Origin: Streptococcus sp. A12
Lineage (GTDB): Bacteria; Bacillota; Bacilli; Lactobacillales; Streptococcaceae
Assembly: GCF_905372335.1 (NCBI RefSeq)
Contig: NZ_CAJPOU010000019.1
Span: 1 to 29,498 of the forward strand
DNA: 29,498 nt
Reading direction: 5' to 3'
The notes beneath the pieces were generated by a model. It was not told where the DNA came from and ran no database searches. It worked only from the letters and a program-made list of their open reading frames with translations. Below are positions 7,694 to 16,176 of the stretch, piece by piece. A program made the position numbers and the translations under genes. Each line of letters opens with the position of its first letter. Within the stretch, counting starts at the first letter, position 1.

Positions 7694-7724
7694 AAGGTAG
7701 AAACTTCGCTTCCTGCCTTTTTTT
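7694..7724 (+). terminator. folD terminator
   Basis: AAGGTAG pairs with CTGCCTT (one wobble pair), followed by five T. The bases 7635-7693 between the folD stop and this hairpin hold no recognisable feature. Confidence 0.65.
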
Positions 7725-7734
7725 AGCCTAAACG

Positions 7735-7743
7735 TGGTAAAAT
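7735..7743 (+). promoter_or_regulatory. nnrD promoter, extended -10
   Basis: TGGTAAAAT, an extended -10 variant, 23 nt upstream of the start codon. Confidence 0.55.
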
Positions 7744-7766
7744 AGAGGGAGAAAGAAGGGACGCTT

Positions 7767-8621
7767 ATGTTAAGAGTTGACCAAACGTTGCTGCAACAAG
7801 TTATCCTTAGTCGTCAGTCAGACTCCTATAAGGGAGACTATGGGCGTCTGCTCTTGATAGGAGGAACTTATCCCTATGGTGGAGCCATTATCATGGCAGC
7901 CCTCGCAGCGGTTCATAGTGGAGCGGGCCTTATCACGGTTGCGACAGATCGCGAGAATATCCCTGCCCTCCATAGTCAGCTACCTGAAGCCATGGCTTTT
8001 GCTGTGACGGACCAAGAATTGTTGGTTGAGCAAATCGCAAAAGCGGGCGTCATTTTATTGGGGCCAGGACTCAATGCTAATGAGCTAGGGGCACACCTTG
8101 TAGAGCTAGTTTTTGATAGGGTTCAGCCTCATCAAGTGCTCATTCTAGACGGCGGAGCCATTAGCCTCTATACTCGCTTAGGACTTTCTCTTCCTCCAGC
8201 TCAACTGGTCTTTACTCCTCATCAAAAAGAATGGGAGGCCATGTCAGGTCTAGCAATTGGAGACCAAGGGGAAGAAGCAACAAGGCAGTCTCTGTCCCAA
8301 CTTCCTCCAGTCAGTATTCTGGTCCAAAAAGGGCATCAGACTAAGATCTGGCAACAAGGGCAGACAGATTATTACCAACTATCGGTTGGAGGCCCCTATC
8401 AAGCAACGGGTGGTATGGGCGATACTTTAGCAGGCATGATTGCGGGCTTTGTGGGTCAATTTCCGCAAGTTGGACTCTATGAGCGCGTGGTAGTTGCCAG
8501 TCACCTTCATTCGGCCATTGCAGACGATTTGAGCAAGAATGCCTACGTGGTTTTACCGACCGCGATTAGTCGAGAAATTCCAAAATGGATGAGAGAAATT
8601 TGCCTTTCCAACTGCCAATAA
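7767..8621 (+). CDS. nnrD: ADP/ATP-dependent NAD(P)H-hydrate dehydratase
   Basis: 284-residue ribokinase-like enzyme that repairs hydrated, damaged NAD(P)H using ADP or ATP. Seen: the KGDYGRLLLIGG substrate loop (22-33), the GAGLITVAT strand, TPHQKEW (150-156), KGH near 188-190 and the nucleotide/catalytic motif GGMGDTLAG (215-223, with Asp219 as the expected base). Only the dehydratase half of the YjeF family is present. There is no fused NnrE epimerase domain, so the protein is of the stand-alone type. The start is preceded by GAAAGAAGGG. It forms its own unit between the folD terminator and the terminator at 8629. Confidence 0.92.
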   Translation: MLRVDQTLLQQVILSRQSDSYKGDYGRLLLIGGTYPYGGAIIMAALAAVHSGAGLITVATDRENIPALHSQLPEAMAFAVTDQELLVEQIAKAGVILLGPGLNANELGAHLVELVFDRVQPHQVLILDGGAISLYTRLGLSLPPAQLVFTPHQKEWEAMSGLAIGDQGEEATRQSLSQLPPVSILVQKGHQTKIWQQGQTDYYQLSVGGPYQATGGMGDTLAGMIAGFVGQFPQVGLYERVVVASHLHSAIADDLSKNAYVVLPTAISREIPKWMREICLSNCQ

Positions 8622-8628
8622 AAAATCA

Positions 8629-8658
8629 AGTCTCAGATGATGAAATCTGGGGCTTTTT
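8629..8658 (+). terminator. nnrD terminator
   Basis: AGTCTCAGAT pairs with ATCTGGGGCT (10 pairs, two of them G-U), followed by TTTTT, 8 nt after the stop. Confidence 0.75.
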
Positions 8659-8691
8659 CCGTAGGTAGAATCAGCTTTTTCCTCTTATTTT

Positions 8692-8700
8692 TGGTATAAT
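8692..8700 (+). promoter_or_regulatory. Promoter of the xseA-recN cluster, extended -10
   Basis: TGGTATAAT, 34 nt upstream of xseA. No terminator is visible between here and the end of the phosphoesterase gene at 14788, so this may drive the whole cluster. Confidence 0.7.
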
Positions 8701-8733
8701 TTATACTAGAATTTTCCGTGTGAAGGGGGATCT

Positions 8734-10074
8734 ATGTCAGAGTATTTATCGGTATCCAGTCTGACCAAATACCTCAAGTTAAAATTTGATAAGGACCCCT
8801 ATCTAGAGCGGGTCTATTTGACGGGTCAGGTCTCGAATTTCCGTAAGCGTCCCAATCACCAGTATTTTTCTTTAAAGGATGAAAAAGCTGTGATCCAAGC
8901 GACTGTCTGGGTAGGGATTTATAAGAGTTTCGGCTTTGAGCTGGAAGAAGGCATGAAGATCAATGTCATCGGTCGGATCCAACTCTATGAGCCAAGTGGC
9001 AGTTATTCTATTGTCATCGAAAAGGCGGAGCCAGATGGCGTCGGTGCTTTAGCCATACAGTTTGAGCAGTTGAAAAAGAAACTCCAGGAAGAAGGACTTT
9101 TTCAAGAGAAGTTCAAACAGGCTATCCCCCAGTTCTCCAAGAAAATTGGGGTTATTACCAGTCAGAGTGGGGCCGTTATTCGCGATATTATCACCACTGT
9201 TTCGCGACGCTTTCCTGGCGTGGAGATTCTCCTTTTTCCAACCAAGGTACAAGGAGAGGGAGCGGCTCAAGAAATTGTCTCCAATATCCAGAAGGCCAAT
9301 AATCGGACGGACCTCGATGTCTTGATTATCGGTCGTGGTGGTGGCTCCATTGAGGACCTATGGGCCTTTAATGAAGAGCCAGTTGTGAGGGCTATTTTTG
9401 AGTCTAGAATTCCCATTATTTCCAGTGTGGGGCATGAGACAGATACTACTCTGGCAGACTTTGTCGCAGATCGCCGGGCAGCAACTCCTACAGCTGCGGC
9501 TGAGTTGGCAACGCCTGTGACCAAGTTGGACCTGCTCAATCATTTGCAGAAACAGGAAGGGCGGATGGCAACCGCTATGCGCAACCGCCTAGTCTATCAT
9601 CGAGAACGCCTGCAGAAACTGAGCCAATCGGTCATCTTCCGTCAGCCAGAGCGGCTGTATGATTCTTATCTGCAAAAGCTGGATCAGATTCAGTTGCGAT
9701 TGAAACAGGCTGTGTCAGAGTCGGTTACCAGAAATAGCCGCCAGTTACAAGAACTCCGCCATCGATTGGCCTCCCAAGCACCACAGCATCAGCTCGAGCG
9801 TTATCGAGACCGGATTCTCCAGATGGAGCGATTGCTGACCTTGAAAATCAAGGAGCTCTACCAGACAAAAGCAGCAGATGCCAAGCGCCTATCGGAAGCT
9901 CTCTTGATGTTGGATACCAGTCGCATCGTGGCTAGAGGCTACGCCTTGGTACGGGCTGGAGATCAGGTTTTGGATAGCGTAGATACGATCAAAGAAAAGG
10001 ATGCCTTGACGCTAGTCATGCGGGATGGGCAAGTAGAAGTAGAGGTAAAGCATGTCGAAAGAAAAGAAATTTGA
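8734..10074 (+). CDS. xseA: Exodeoxyribonuclease VII large subunit
   Basis: 446-residue catalytic subunit of exonuclease VII, which degrades single-stranded DNA from both ends together with XseB. An OB-fold nucleic-acid-binding domain covers about residues 1-105 (YLTGQVSNFRKRPNHQYFSLKD). The catalytic region carries GVITSQSGAVIRDI, GRGGGSIEDLWAFNEE and SSVGHETDTTLADFVADRRA. A long coiled-coil arm covers about 275-400. The ribosome site is AAGGGGG. The 3' end overlaps xseB by 23 nt, consistent with translational coupling of the two subunits. Length is typical. Confidence 0.96.
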   Translation: MSEYLSVSSLTKYLKLKFDKDPYLERVYLTGQVSNFRKRPNHQYFSLKDEKAVIQATVWVGIYKSFGFELEEGMKINVIGRIQLYEPSGSYSIVIEKAEPDGVGALAIQFEQLKKKLQEEGLFQEKFKQAIPQFSKKIGVITSQSGAVIRDIITTVSRRFPGVEILLFPTKVQGEGAAQEIVSNIQKANNRTDLDVLIIGRGGGSIEDLWAFNEEPVVRAIFESRIPIISSVGHETDTTLADFVADRRAATPTAAAELATPVTKLDLLNHLQKQEGRMATAMRNRLVYHRERLQKLSQSVIFRQPERLYDSYLQKLDQIQLRLKQAVSESVTRNSRQLQELRHRLASQAPQHQLERYRDRILQMERLLTLKIKELYQTKAADAKRLSEALLMLDTSRIVARGYALVRAGDQVLDSVDTIKEKDALTLVMRDGQVEVEVKHVERKEI

Positions 10075-10264
10075 AGAAAATTTAGCTGATTTGGAAGCTA
10101 TTGTCCAAAAGTTGGAAAGTGGGCAAGTGCCCCTCGAAGAGGCCATCTCAGAGTTTCAGAAAGGAATGAAGCTATCAAAAGACTTGCAAGAAACACTTGA
10201 TCAGGCTGAAAAGACCTTGGTCAAGGTGATGCAAGCAGATGGCTCAGAAACGGAACTAGTATGA
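10052..10264 (+). CDS. xseB: Exodeoxyribonuclease VII small subunit
   Basis: 70-residue helical protein with the family signature (FEENLADLEAIVQKLESGQV and LEEAISEFQKGM). Several copies bind the XseA coiled coil to form exonuclease VII. The start lies inside the xseA 3' end (23-nt overlap). Its own stop overlaps the ispA start by 4 nt (ATGA), so the three genes are translationally linked. Confidence 0.93.
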   Translation: MSKEKKFEENLADLEAIVQKLESGQVPLEEAISEFQKGMKLSKDLQETLDQAEKTLVKVMQADGSETELV

Positions 10265-11148
10265 TTCTAGAAGAAAAACTGCAAGGGGTCGAAAAAGCGA
10301 TAGAAGGCTTCTACGAGGCCAAACAAATCGCTCCCCGCTTGGTAGAATCTATCCTCTATTCAGTCCATGCAGGGGGGAAACGGATTCGACCTTTGCTCTT
10401 ATTGGAGTTGCTGGAGGCCTTTCATGCTCCAATCCTTGAGGCTCATTTTCAGGTGGCAGCCGCTCTTGAAATGATTCATACGGGAAGCTTGATCCATGAT
10501 GATTTACCAGCCATGGATAATGATGATTATCGTCGTGGTCAATTGACCAACCATAAAAAGTTTGGGGAAGACCTAGCCATCTTAGCAGGAGACTCGCTCT
10601 TCTTAGATGCCTTTGGCTGTGTGGCAGAGGCAGACCTTCCAGCTTCTATCAGGGTGCAACTGATTGCCCTGTTATCGGATGCTTCAGGGACAGCTGGGAT
10701 GGTGGCAGGCCAAGTCTTGGATATGGAAGGGGAAGGGGCGAGCCTGACCTTGGACCAGTTGCAAGTCATCCATGCCAATAAGACAGGGCGACTGCTCGCC
10801 TATCCATTCCAAGCAACAGGGATCCTCTTAGAGCTTGAGCCAGCTGTTGCGACTCTCTTAGAGGAAATTGGCCTCCATTTAGGCTTGGCCTTCCAGATTC
10901 GGGATGATATTTTGGATGTGACTGCTGATTTTGCTTCCTTAGGGAAAACCCCTCAGAAAGATCTGCAAGCTGAAAAATCGACCTATCCTGCCCTCCTCGG
11001 TCTAGATGGAGCTCAGGCTTATTTGGATCGGGAGCTAGATGCCTGCGAGGACTTGCTCAATCGCATCTCTCAGCAGGTAGACTTTGACGGGACTGGAATC
11101 AAAAAGATTATAGAAAGACTTAGAATTCATGGCGAAGGAAAGAGTTGA
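10261..11148 (+). CDS. ispA: Polyprenyl (farnesyl-type) diphosphate synthase
   Basis: 295-residue trans-prenyltransferase that condenses IPP with allylic diphosphates to feed undecaprenyl phosphate and other isoprenoids. The first Asp-rich motif is DDLPAMD (80-86), with the two-residue insertion of bacterial type II farnesyl synthases. The second is the IRDDILD region. GGKRIRP (38-44) binds IPP. The residue five before the first Asp is Gly75 (IHTGSLIHDD), where well-studied bacterial FPP synthases have Tyr. That position controls chain length, so a product longer than C15 is possible. The start overlaps xseB by 4 nt and the end overlaps tlyA by 20 nt. Confidence 0.92.
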   Translation: MILEEKLQGVEKAIEGFYEAKQIAPRLVESILYSVHAGGKRIRPLLLLELLEAFHAPILEAHFQVAAALEMIHTGSLIHDDLPAMDNDDYRRGQLTNHKKFGEDLAILAGDSLFLDAFGCVAEADLPASIRVQLIALLSDASGTAGMVAGQVLDMEGEGASLTLDQLQVIHANKTGRLLAYPFQATGILLELEPAVATLLEEIGLHLGLAFQIRDDILDVTADFASLGKTPQKDLQAEKSTYPALLGLDGAQAYLDRELDACEDLLNRISQQVDFDGTGIKKIIERLRIHGEGKS

Positions 11149-11944
11149 CGTACTGGCCTACAAGCAGGGACTTTTTGAAACCCGGGAGCAGGCCAAACGC
11201 GGTGTGATGGCTGGTCTGGTCGTTGCGGTCCATAACGGCGAGCGCTTCGATAAACCAGGCGAAAAAATTGATGAAGCGACAGAATTAAAACTCAAGGGTG
11301 AAAAACTCAAATATGTCAGTCGTGGTGGTCTCAAGTTAGAAAAGGCTTTGGACCTTTTTGAGATTGACCTGCAGGATAAGGTCACACTGGATATTGGAGC
11401 TTCTACAGGGGGCTTTACGGATGTCATGCTCCAAAATGGAGCTGCCTTGGTCTATGCAGTGGATGTAGGGACCAATCAGTTGGCATGGAAGCTTCGTCAG
11501 GATCCTCGGGTCATCTCGATGGAGCAGTTCAACTTTCGCTATGCGACGTCTGAGGATTTTGAGCAAACCCTAAGCTTTGCTAGCATTGATGTTAGTTTTA
11601 TTTCCCTCAACCTCATCTTGCCAGCCCTCCATGGGATTTTACAAGAGGGAGGCCAGGTGGTCGCCCTTGTCAAACCCCAGTTTGAAGCTGGTCGAGAGCA
11701 GATTGGGAAAAATGGGATTATCAAGGATGCCAAGGTCCATCTGTCCGTCCTGGAACAGGTTCAAGGCTTTGCCTTAGAACATGGCTTCTCCGTCTTGGGA
11801 GTGGATTATTCACCGATCCAAGGGGGCCATGGCAATATTGAATTTTTACTTTATTTAGAAAAAAATACTGGGCAAGATCGTCTTCAACGGCAAGAGTTTG
11901 CGGCAGTTGTCGAAAAAGCCCACACTGACTTTAAACATGAATAG
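11129..11944 (+). CDS. tlyA: TlyA family rRNA (cytidine-2'-O)-methyltransferase
   Basis: 271-residue protein with an N-terminal S4 RNA-binding domain (about 2-60, MAKERVDVLAYKQGLFETRE) and a C-terminal FtsJ/RrmJ-like SAM methyltransferase. The SAM loop is LDIGASTGGFTD (88-98 region), and later motifs include ASIDVSFISLNLILP and LVKPQFEAGR. In characterised members it methylates 16S and/or 23S rRNA. Many databases carry the older name haemolysin A, which this sequence does not support as such. It overlaps ispA by 20 nt and argR by 8 nt. Confidence 0.93.
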   Translation: MAKERVDVLAYKQGLFETREQAKRGVMAGLVVAVHNGERFDKPGEKIDEATELKLKGEKLKYVSRGGLKLEKALDLFEIDLQDKVTLDIGASTGGFTDVMLQNGAALVYAVDVGTNQLAWKLRQDPRVISMEQFNFRYATSEDFEQTLSFASIDVSFISLNLILPALHGILQEGGQVVALVKPQFEAGREQIGKNGIIKDAKVHLSVLEQVQGFALEHGFSVLGVDYSPIQGGHGNIEFLLYLEKNTGQDRLQRQEFAAVVEKAHTDFKHE

Positions 11945-12368
11945 TAAACAAAACCGATTAGAAAAAATACGCCGCTTTATCCGAGAAAATAAAGTGGGTA
12001 CTCAGGATGCCATTGTCGAACATCTGAGAGAAGCTGGAATTTCTGCGACACAAGCGACTGTTTCCCGCGATATTAAAGAGTTGGGGATTATTAAAACGCC
12101 TTTAAAAGGTTCAGCCTATGTCTACGAATTGCCACGCGTCCAACATAGTGGAAAATTAGCAGAAAATAATCTTCAATCCTTTGAACGCATGGGGAGCTTT
12201 TTGAACCTCAAGCTTGTCCCAGGGACAGCCTATCTAGTCAAGCGGCATCTACAAGAAGATTTTGATGACATCATCTTTAGCATGATTTCAGACGACAATA
12301 GTATTTTGATTGTGGCCCGCTCGGAAGAAAAGGCTCAGTTTATCGAACAACGATTGATGGAATGGTAG
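11937..12368 (+). CDS. argR: ArgR/AhrC family arginine repressor
   Basis: 143-residue regulator. The N-terminal winged helix has the recognition segment ATVSRDIKEL (41-50). The C-terminal oligomerisation/arginine-binding domain carries GTAYLV (96-101) and the Asp pair in ISDDNSILIV (118-127). I chose the ATG at 11937, which overlaps the tlyA stop by 8 nt and gives the usual family length. An upstream in-frame ATG at 11898 would add 13 residues encoded inside tlyA. Streptococci carry several ArgR paralogs, and the one beside recN is usually called AhrC or ArgR. I see no ARG box in front of this cluster. Confidence 0.92.
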   Translation: MNSKQNRLEKIRRFIRENKVGTQDAIVEHLREAGISATQATVSRDIKELGIIKTPLKGSAYVYELPRVQHSGKLAENNLQSFERMGSFLNLKLVPGTAYLVKRHLQEDFDDIIFSMISDDNSILIVARSEEKAQFIEQRLMEW

Positions 12369-12375
12369 GAGAGAG

Positions 12376-14040
12376 ATGCTATTAGAAATTTCAATTAAGA
12401 ACTTTGCCATCATTGAGGAAATCGCTCTGAATTTTGAGACAGGGATGACGGTTTTAACCGGTGAAACTGGAGCAGGAAAATCCATCATTATCGATGCCAT
12501 GAATATGATGCTGGGGAGCCGGGCGACGACCGATGTTATCCGCCACGGAGCTCCTAAGGCTGAGATTGAAGGCCTCTTTGCCATTGACGAAAATCCTGCC
12601 CTTCAGCAGTTATTTGAGGAACAGGGCTTAGAATGGGCAGAGGAGTTGATTATTCGCAGGGAAATTTTCCAGAATGGTCGGAGTGTCAGCCGGATCAATG
12701 GGCAGATGGTTAACCTCTCCGTTCTCAAGGCCGTTGGCCAGCATTTGGTAGATATTCATGGCCAGCACGATCAGGAAGAACTGATGCGGGCTCCCTTGCA
12801 TATCGTAATGCTGGATAGCTTTGGGGAGGATACTTTTTTTGCGACTAAGAAGGCCTATAGAGAGACCTTTGAGAATTATAAGTCCTTGCGCAAGCAGGTC
12901 TTGCAGATCCAAAAAAATAACCAGGAAAACCAAGCTCGGATCGAGATGCTGGAATACCAAATTTCGGAAATCGAGGCGGCAGCCCTGTCCCTGGATGAAG
13001 ATGTCCAGTTAGAGCAAGAACGGCAACGCCTGCTCAACCATAAGATGATTGCAGATACCCTAAGCAATGCTTATGCCATGCTGGATGCAGAAGACTTCTC
13101 CAGTCTTAGCAATGTGCGGTCGGCTATGAATGATCTGCAAAGTATCGAAGAGTATGATGCAGAATACAAGACCTTGTCTGATCAAATGGCTGAGACCTAC
13201 TATACTCTGGAGGATTTGACCAAGCGCTTGGAGGATCTGGTAGATGGCTTGGACTTTGACGGCAACCGCTTGATGCAGGTGGAAGCTCGACTAGACCTGA
13301 TCCATTCAATTACTCGTAAGTACGGTGGTCAGGTAAAGGATGTCCTTGATTACCTGGAGCAAATTAGCAAGGAATATAGCCTATTAACAGGAGGGGGAAC
13401 CTCTTCTGAAGACTTGGAAAAAGAACTCAAGTCTATGGAAGGACAGTTGGTGGCCTTGGCTAAAGAACTGAGTCAAGGGCGTCATGCCTTGGCCCAAGAG
13501 CTGGAAGCAGAGATCCAGCAGGAATTGGCGGATCTCTACATGGAAAAAGCCCGTTTCCAAGTGCGTTTTACCCCATCTAAGTTTAATCGGGAAGGTAACG
13601 AAACGGTTGAGTTTTATATTTCAACCAACCCTGGAGAGGACTTTAAGCCTTTAGTAAAAGTAGCATCAGGTGGGGAGTTGTCTCGTCTTATGTTGGCCAT
13701 CAAGTCAGCCTTTTCCCGTAAAGAAGGCAAGACCAGTATTGTCTTTGACGAGGTGGATACAGGGGTATCTGGTCGGGTGGCGCAGGCCATTGCTTCGAAG
13801 ATTTATAAGATTGGACGTTATGGTCAGGTGCTAGCCATCTCTCATTTACCTCAGGTCATTGCAGTAGCCGATTACCAATTCTTTATCGAAAAGGTGAGCG
13901 ATGAATTTTCAACGGTTTCGACCGTTCGCTTGCTCAGTCATGAAGAACGGGTCGAAGAAGTCGCTAAGATGCTAGCTGGTGAAGATGTGACAGAAGCAGC
14001 CCGTATGCAGGCAGAGCAATTGCTAAAACGGCCGTCCTAA
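12376..14040 (+). CDS. recN: DNA repair protein RecN
   Basis: 554-residue SMC-like ATPase acting early in double-strand break repair. It has Walker A GETGAGKS (29-36), DIHGQHDQEEL, a long central coiled coil (about 150-380), the ABC signature SGGELSRLMLAIK and Walker B SIVFDEVDTGVSG, followed by the H-loop ISHLPQV. It is preceded by AGGAGAGAG, 7 nt after the argR stop. Length and order are normal. Linkage with tlyA and argR is a conserved Firmicute arrangement. Confidence 0.96.
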   Translation: MLLEISIKNFAIIEEIALNFETGMTVLTGETGAGKSIIIDAMNMMLGSRATTDVIRHGAPKAEIEGLFAIDENPALQQLFEEQGLEWAEELIIRREIFQNGRSVSRINGQMVNLSVLKAVGQHLVDIHGQHDQEELMRAPLHIVMLDSFGEDTFFATKKAYRETFENYKSLRKQVLQIQKNNQENQARIEMLEYQISEIEAAALSLDEDVQLEQERQRLLNHKMIADTLSNAYAMLDAEDFSSLSNVRSAMNDLQSIEEYDAEYKTLSDQMAETYYTLEDLTKRLEDLVDGLDFDGNRLMQVEARLDLIHSITRKYGGQVKDVLDYLEQISKEYSLLTGGGTSSEDLEKELKSMEGQLVALAKELSQGRHALAQELEAEIQQELADLYMEKARFQVRFTPSKFNREGNETVEFYISTNPGEDFKPLVKVASGGELSRLMLAIKSAFSRKEGKTSIVFDEVDTGVSGRVAQAIASKIYKIGRYGQVLAISHLPQVIAVADYQFFIEKVSDEFSTVSTVRLLSHEERVEEVAKMLAGEDVTEAARMQAEQLLKRPS

Positions 14041-14056
14041 GAAGAAAGGAACCGAT

Positions 14057-14788
14057 ATGGAAAGCTATTTCGTAGTGGGAGACATTCATGGAAAAGCTGG
14101 TATGCTAGAGGAACTGATGACCCATTGGGATGGTCAGTCCCAGCTGGTTTTTCTCGGAGATCTGATAGACCGTGGGGAAGATAGTCGTAAGGTTATCGAA
14201 CTGGTCAAAGATTTTGTCGAACAGCAAGGGGCCATCTGCCTCTCTGGGAACCACGAATACATGTTTCTAGCCTGGATCGATGACCCGACCGAGCGCTATG
14301 ACCATTACCGACGAAATGGTGGTGACACGACCATCAACTCTCTACTTGGTCGTCCTCTCACGGCTCCAGTAGATGGCGTGGCGGATGCTCGGCGCGTGCA
14401 AGAGACTTGTGGGGATCTCGTCGCTTTCATCCGTTCGCTTCCTTTTGTCTATGAAACAGAACACTATATTTTTGTGCATGCTGGGCTTGACTTGACCTTG
14501 CCTGATTGGCATGAAACGTCGGATTACCAAAAGGTCTGGATTCGCCAACCCTTCCATGAAGCTTTGAATCAGACAGGAAAGACCATTGTTTTCGGCCATA
14601 CCCCGGTTCACTATCTCTTGGATCAAAAGATTGGAACCAAGGAGCTCTGGGTGACCAAAGATGGGAAGATTGGCATGGATGGCGGGGCTGTATATGGTGG
14701 CGTCCTCCATGGCATTCTCTTTGATGAAAGTGGAATGAAGGCCGATGTTGCCTTGGTCAATGATGGCTTTGCAGCTATCGATGATTAA
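14057..14788 (+). CDS. Metallophosphoesterase, PPP (serine/threonine phosphatase-like) family
   Basis: 243-residue cytoplasmic protein with the full set of dimetal motifs: GDIHGK (8-13), GDLIDRGEDS, GNHEYM, HAGLDL and FGHTPVHYL. These are the PPP-type phosphatase signatures shared by protein phosphatases and Ap4A hydrolases. The substrate cannot be told from sequence. The gene starts 16 nt after recN with GAAGAAAGG as ribosome site and no terminator between, so it is probably the last gene of the cluster. Only a small GGAC/GTCC hairpin follows, without a convincing T-run. Confidence 0.88.
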   Translation: MESYFVVGDIHGKAGMLEELMTHWDGQSQLVFLGDLIDRGEDSRKVIELVKDFVEQQGAICLSGNHEYMFLAWIDDPTERYDHYRRNGGDTTINSLLGRPLTAPVDGVADARRVQETCGDLVAFIRSLPFVYETEHYIFVHAGLDLTLPDWHETSDYQKVWIRQPFHEALNQTGKTIVFGHTPVHYLLDQKIGTKELWVTKDGKIGMDGGAVYGGVLHGILFDESGMKADVALVNDGFAAIDD

Positions 14789-14825
14789 GTAAAAAGGACT
14801 TTGTCCCACAAAAGCCTAGAAAATT

Positions 14826-14834
14826 TGATATAAT
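14826..14834 (+). promoter_or_regulatory. degV promoter, extended -10
   Basis: TGATATAAT, 37 nt upstream of the degV ATG. Confidence 0.75.
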
Positions 14835-14871
14835 AGAGTGGATATATCTAAGAAAAGATTGTAGGAATGTT

Positions 14872-15705
14872 ATGTCACAAGTAAAAATTGTTACAGACTC
14901 ATCCGTAACGATTGAGCCTGAAGTTGTTGAAAAATACGGAATTACCATCGTTCCCCTCTCTGTTATGGTGGACGGTGTCCTCTATTCAGATGCGGAATTA
15001 ACAGAAGGACAATTCCTTCAGTTGATGAAGTCCAGTAAGAACCTTCCAAAGACCAGTCAACCTCCAGTAGGTGTGTTTGCGGAAGCCTTCGAAGGTTTGG
15101 CTGCAGAAGGGGCGCAAATTATTGCGATCCATATGTCTCATGCCTTATCTGGTACAGTGGAAGCTGCACGTCAAGGCGCTACCTTAGCCAATGCAGATGT
15201 CACGGTGATTGATAGTAGCTTTACAGACCAAGCCATGAAGTTCCAAGTGGTAGAAGCAGCGAAAATGGCTCAAGAAGGAGCTAGCGTAGAGGAAATTGTA
15301 GCCCGCATTGAAGAGGTCAAGCAAAAATCTAGACTCTACATTGGGGTTTCTACTCTGGAAAACCTGGTGAAAGGAGGCCGGATTGGCCGCGTAACTGGTT
15401 TATTGAGTTCCCTTTTGAATATTCGGGTTGTCATGGAAATGAAGAACGATGAACTGCAACCGATTGTCAAAGGACGCGGACAGAAGACCTTTAAAAAATG
15501 GTTGGACGAGTTGATACGAGACTTATCTGGTAAAGAAATCGCTGAGATAGGGATTTCCTATGCTGGTGGACCTGACTTTGCTAACCAAATGAAGGCACAA
15601 TTACAGCCTTTGGTTGCAGCTCCAATCTCTGTTTTGGAGACAGGTTCGATCATTCAAACTCACACTGGTGAAGATGCCTGGGCAGTTCTCGTCCGATTTG
15701 CATAG
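14872..15705 (+). CDS. DegV family fatty-acid-binding protein
   Basis: 277-residue DegV/FakB-like protein. The family binds a fatty acid and presents it to a fatty acid kinase. Seen: TDSSVTIEPE at the N-terminus, the TSQP motif (61-64) and SHALSGT (89-95), whose Ser/Thr residues contact the carboxylate, and the C-terminal ETGSIIQTHTG segment. The length is standard. Firmicutes have several DegV paralogs of differing chain preference, and which one this is cannot be read here. The ribosome site is a modest GTAGGAA. It has its own promoter and precedes hup. Confidence 0.92.
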   Translation: MSQVKIVTDSSVTIEPEVVEKYGITIVPLSVMVDGVLYSDAELTEGQFLQLMKSSKNLPKTSQPPVGVFAEAFEGLAAEGAQIIAIHMSHALSGTVEAARQGATLANADVTVIDSSFTDQAMKFQVVEAAKMAQEGASVEEIVARIEEVKQKSRLYIGVSTLENLVKGGRIGRVTGLLSSLLNIRVVMEMKNDELQPIVKGRGQKTFKKWLDELIRDLSGKEIAEIGISYAGGPDFANQMKAQLQPLVAAPISVLETGSIIQTHTGEDAWAVLVRFA

Positions 15706-15764
15706 AAGCCCGTCAATAAAGGAATTTATTCCTAGATAAATGTTGATAAAAACAAGTTTAGTAC

Positions 15765-15793
15765 TTGACCTAAAAGCATTTTTTAGATATGAT
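15765..15793 (+). promoter_or_regulatory. hup promoter
   Basis: TTGACC (15765-15770), 17 bp, TATGAT (15788-15793). This is one of the best -35/-10 pairs in the window, fitting an abundant protein. A 40-nt leader ends in TTGGAGGATTT. Confidence 0.85.
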
Positions 15794-15839
15794 AGAGATG
15801 TTAAGGGTAAAACCTAAAAAAATTTGGAGGATTTGTTAA

Positions 15840-16115
15840 ATGGCTAACAAACAAGATTTGATCGCAAAAGTGGCAGAAGCTACAGAATTGACTAAAAAAG
15901 ACTCAGCAGCAGCAGTTGACGCTGTATTTGCAGCTGTTTCAGAATACCTTTCAAAAGGTGAAAAAGTTCAATTGATCGGTTTCGGTAACTTTGAAGTTCG
16001 TGAACGTGCAGCTCGTAAAGGTCGCAACCCACAAACTGGTAAAGAAATCAAAATCGCTGCTTCTAAAGTTCCAGCATTCAAAGCTGGTAAAGCTCTTAAA
16101 GACGCAGTTAAATAA
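15840..16115 (+). CDS. hup: HU-type DNA-binding protein
   Basis: 91-residue histone-like protein that bends and compacts DNA as a dimer. The N-terminal helices begin MANKQDLIAKVAEATELTKK. The beta arm carries GFGNFEVRERAARKGRNPQT (residues 47-66), with the conserved Arg and the RNPQTG tip. The C-terminus is VPAFKAGKALKDAVK. Codon use is strongly biased, as in highly expressed genes. It has a strong promoter, a strong GGAGG ribosome site and a perfect terminator 14 nt after the stop. Confidence 0.97.
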   Translation: MANKQDLIAKVAEATELTKKDSAAAVDAVFAAVSEYLSKGEKVQLIGFGNFEVRERAARKGRNPQTGKEIKIAASKVPAFKAGKALKDAVK

Positions 16116-16129
16116 TTGTGATTACAAAG

Positions 16130-16160
16130 GTTCCTTCTAGCTTGCTAGAAGGAACTTTTT
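16130..16160 (+). terminator. hup terminator
   Basis: GTTCCTTCTAG, loop CTTG, CTAGAAGGAAC (11 perfect pairs), then TTTTT. Confidence 0.92.
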
Positions 16161-16176
16161 GTTTTAGAGTAGTTTC

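Noticed and set aside
11898..11936. Upstream ATG for argR, 13 codons earlier
   Set aside because: It would extend the overlap with tlyA to 47 nt and precede the normal ArgR start; the 8-nt overlap is more plausible.
14342..14809. 155-codon minus-strand frame within the phosphoesterase gene
   Set aside because: Overlaps a gene with all catalytic motifs; no ribosome site or domain.
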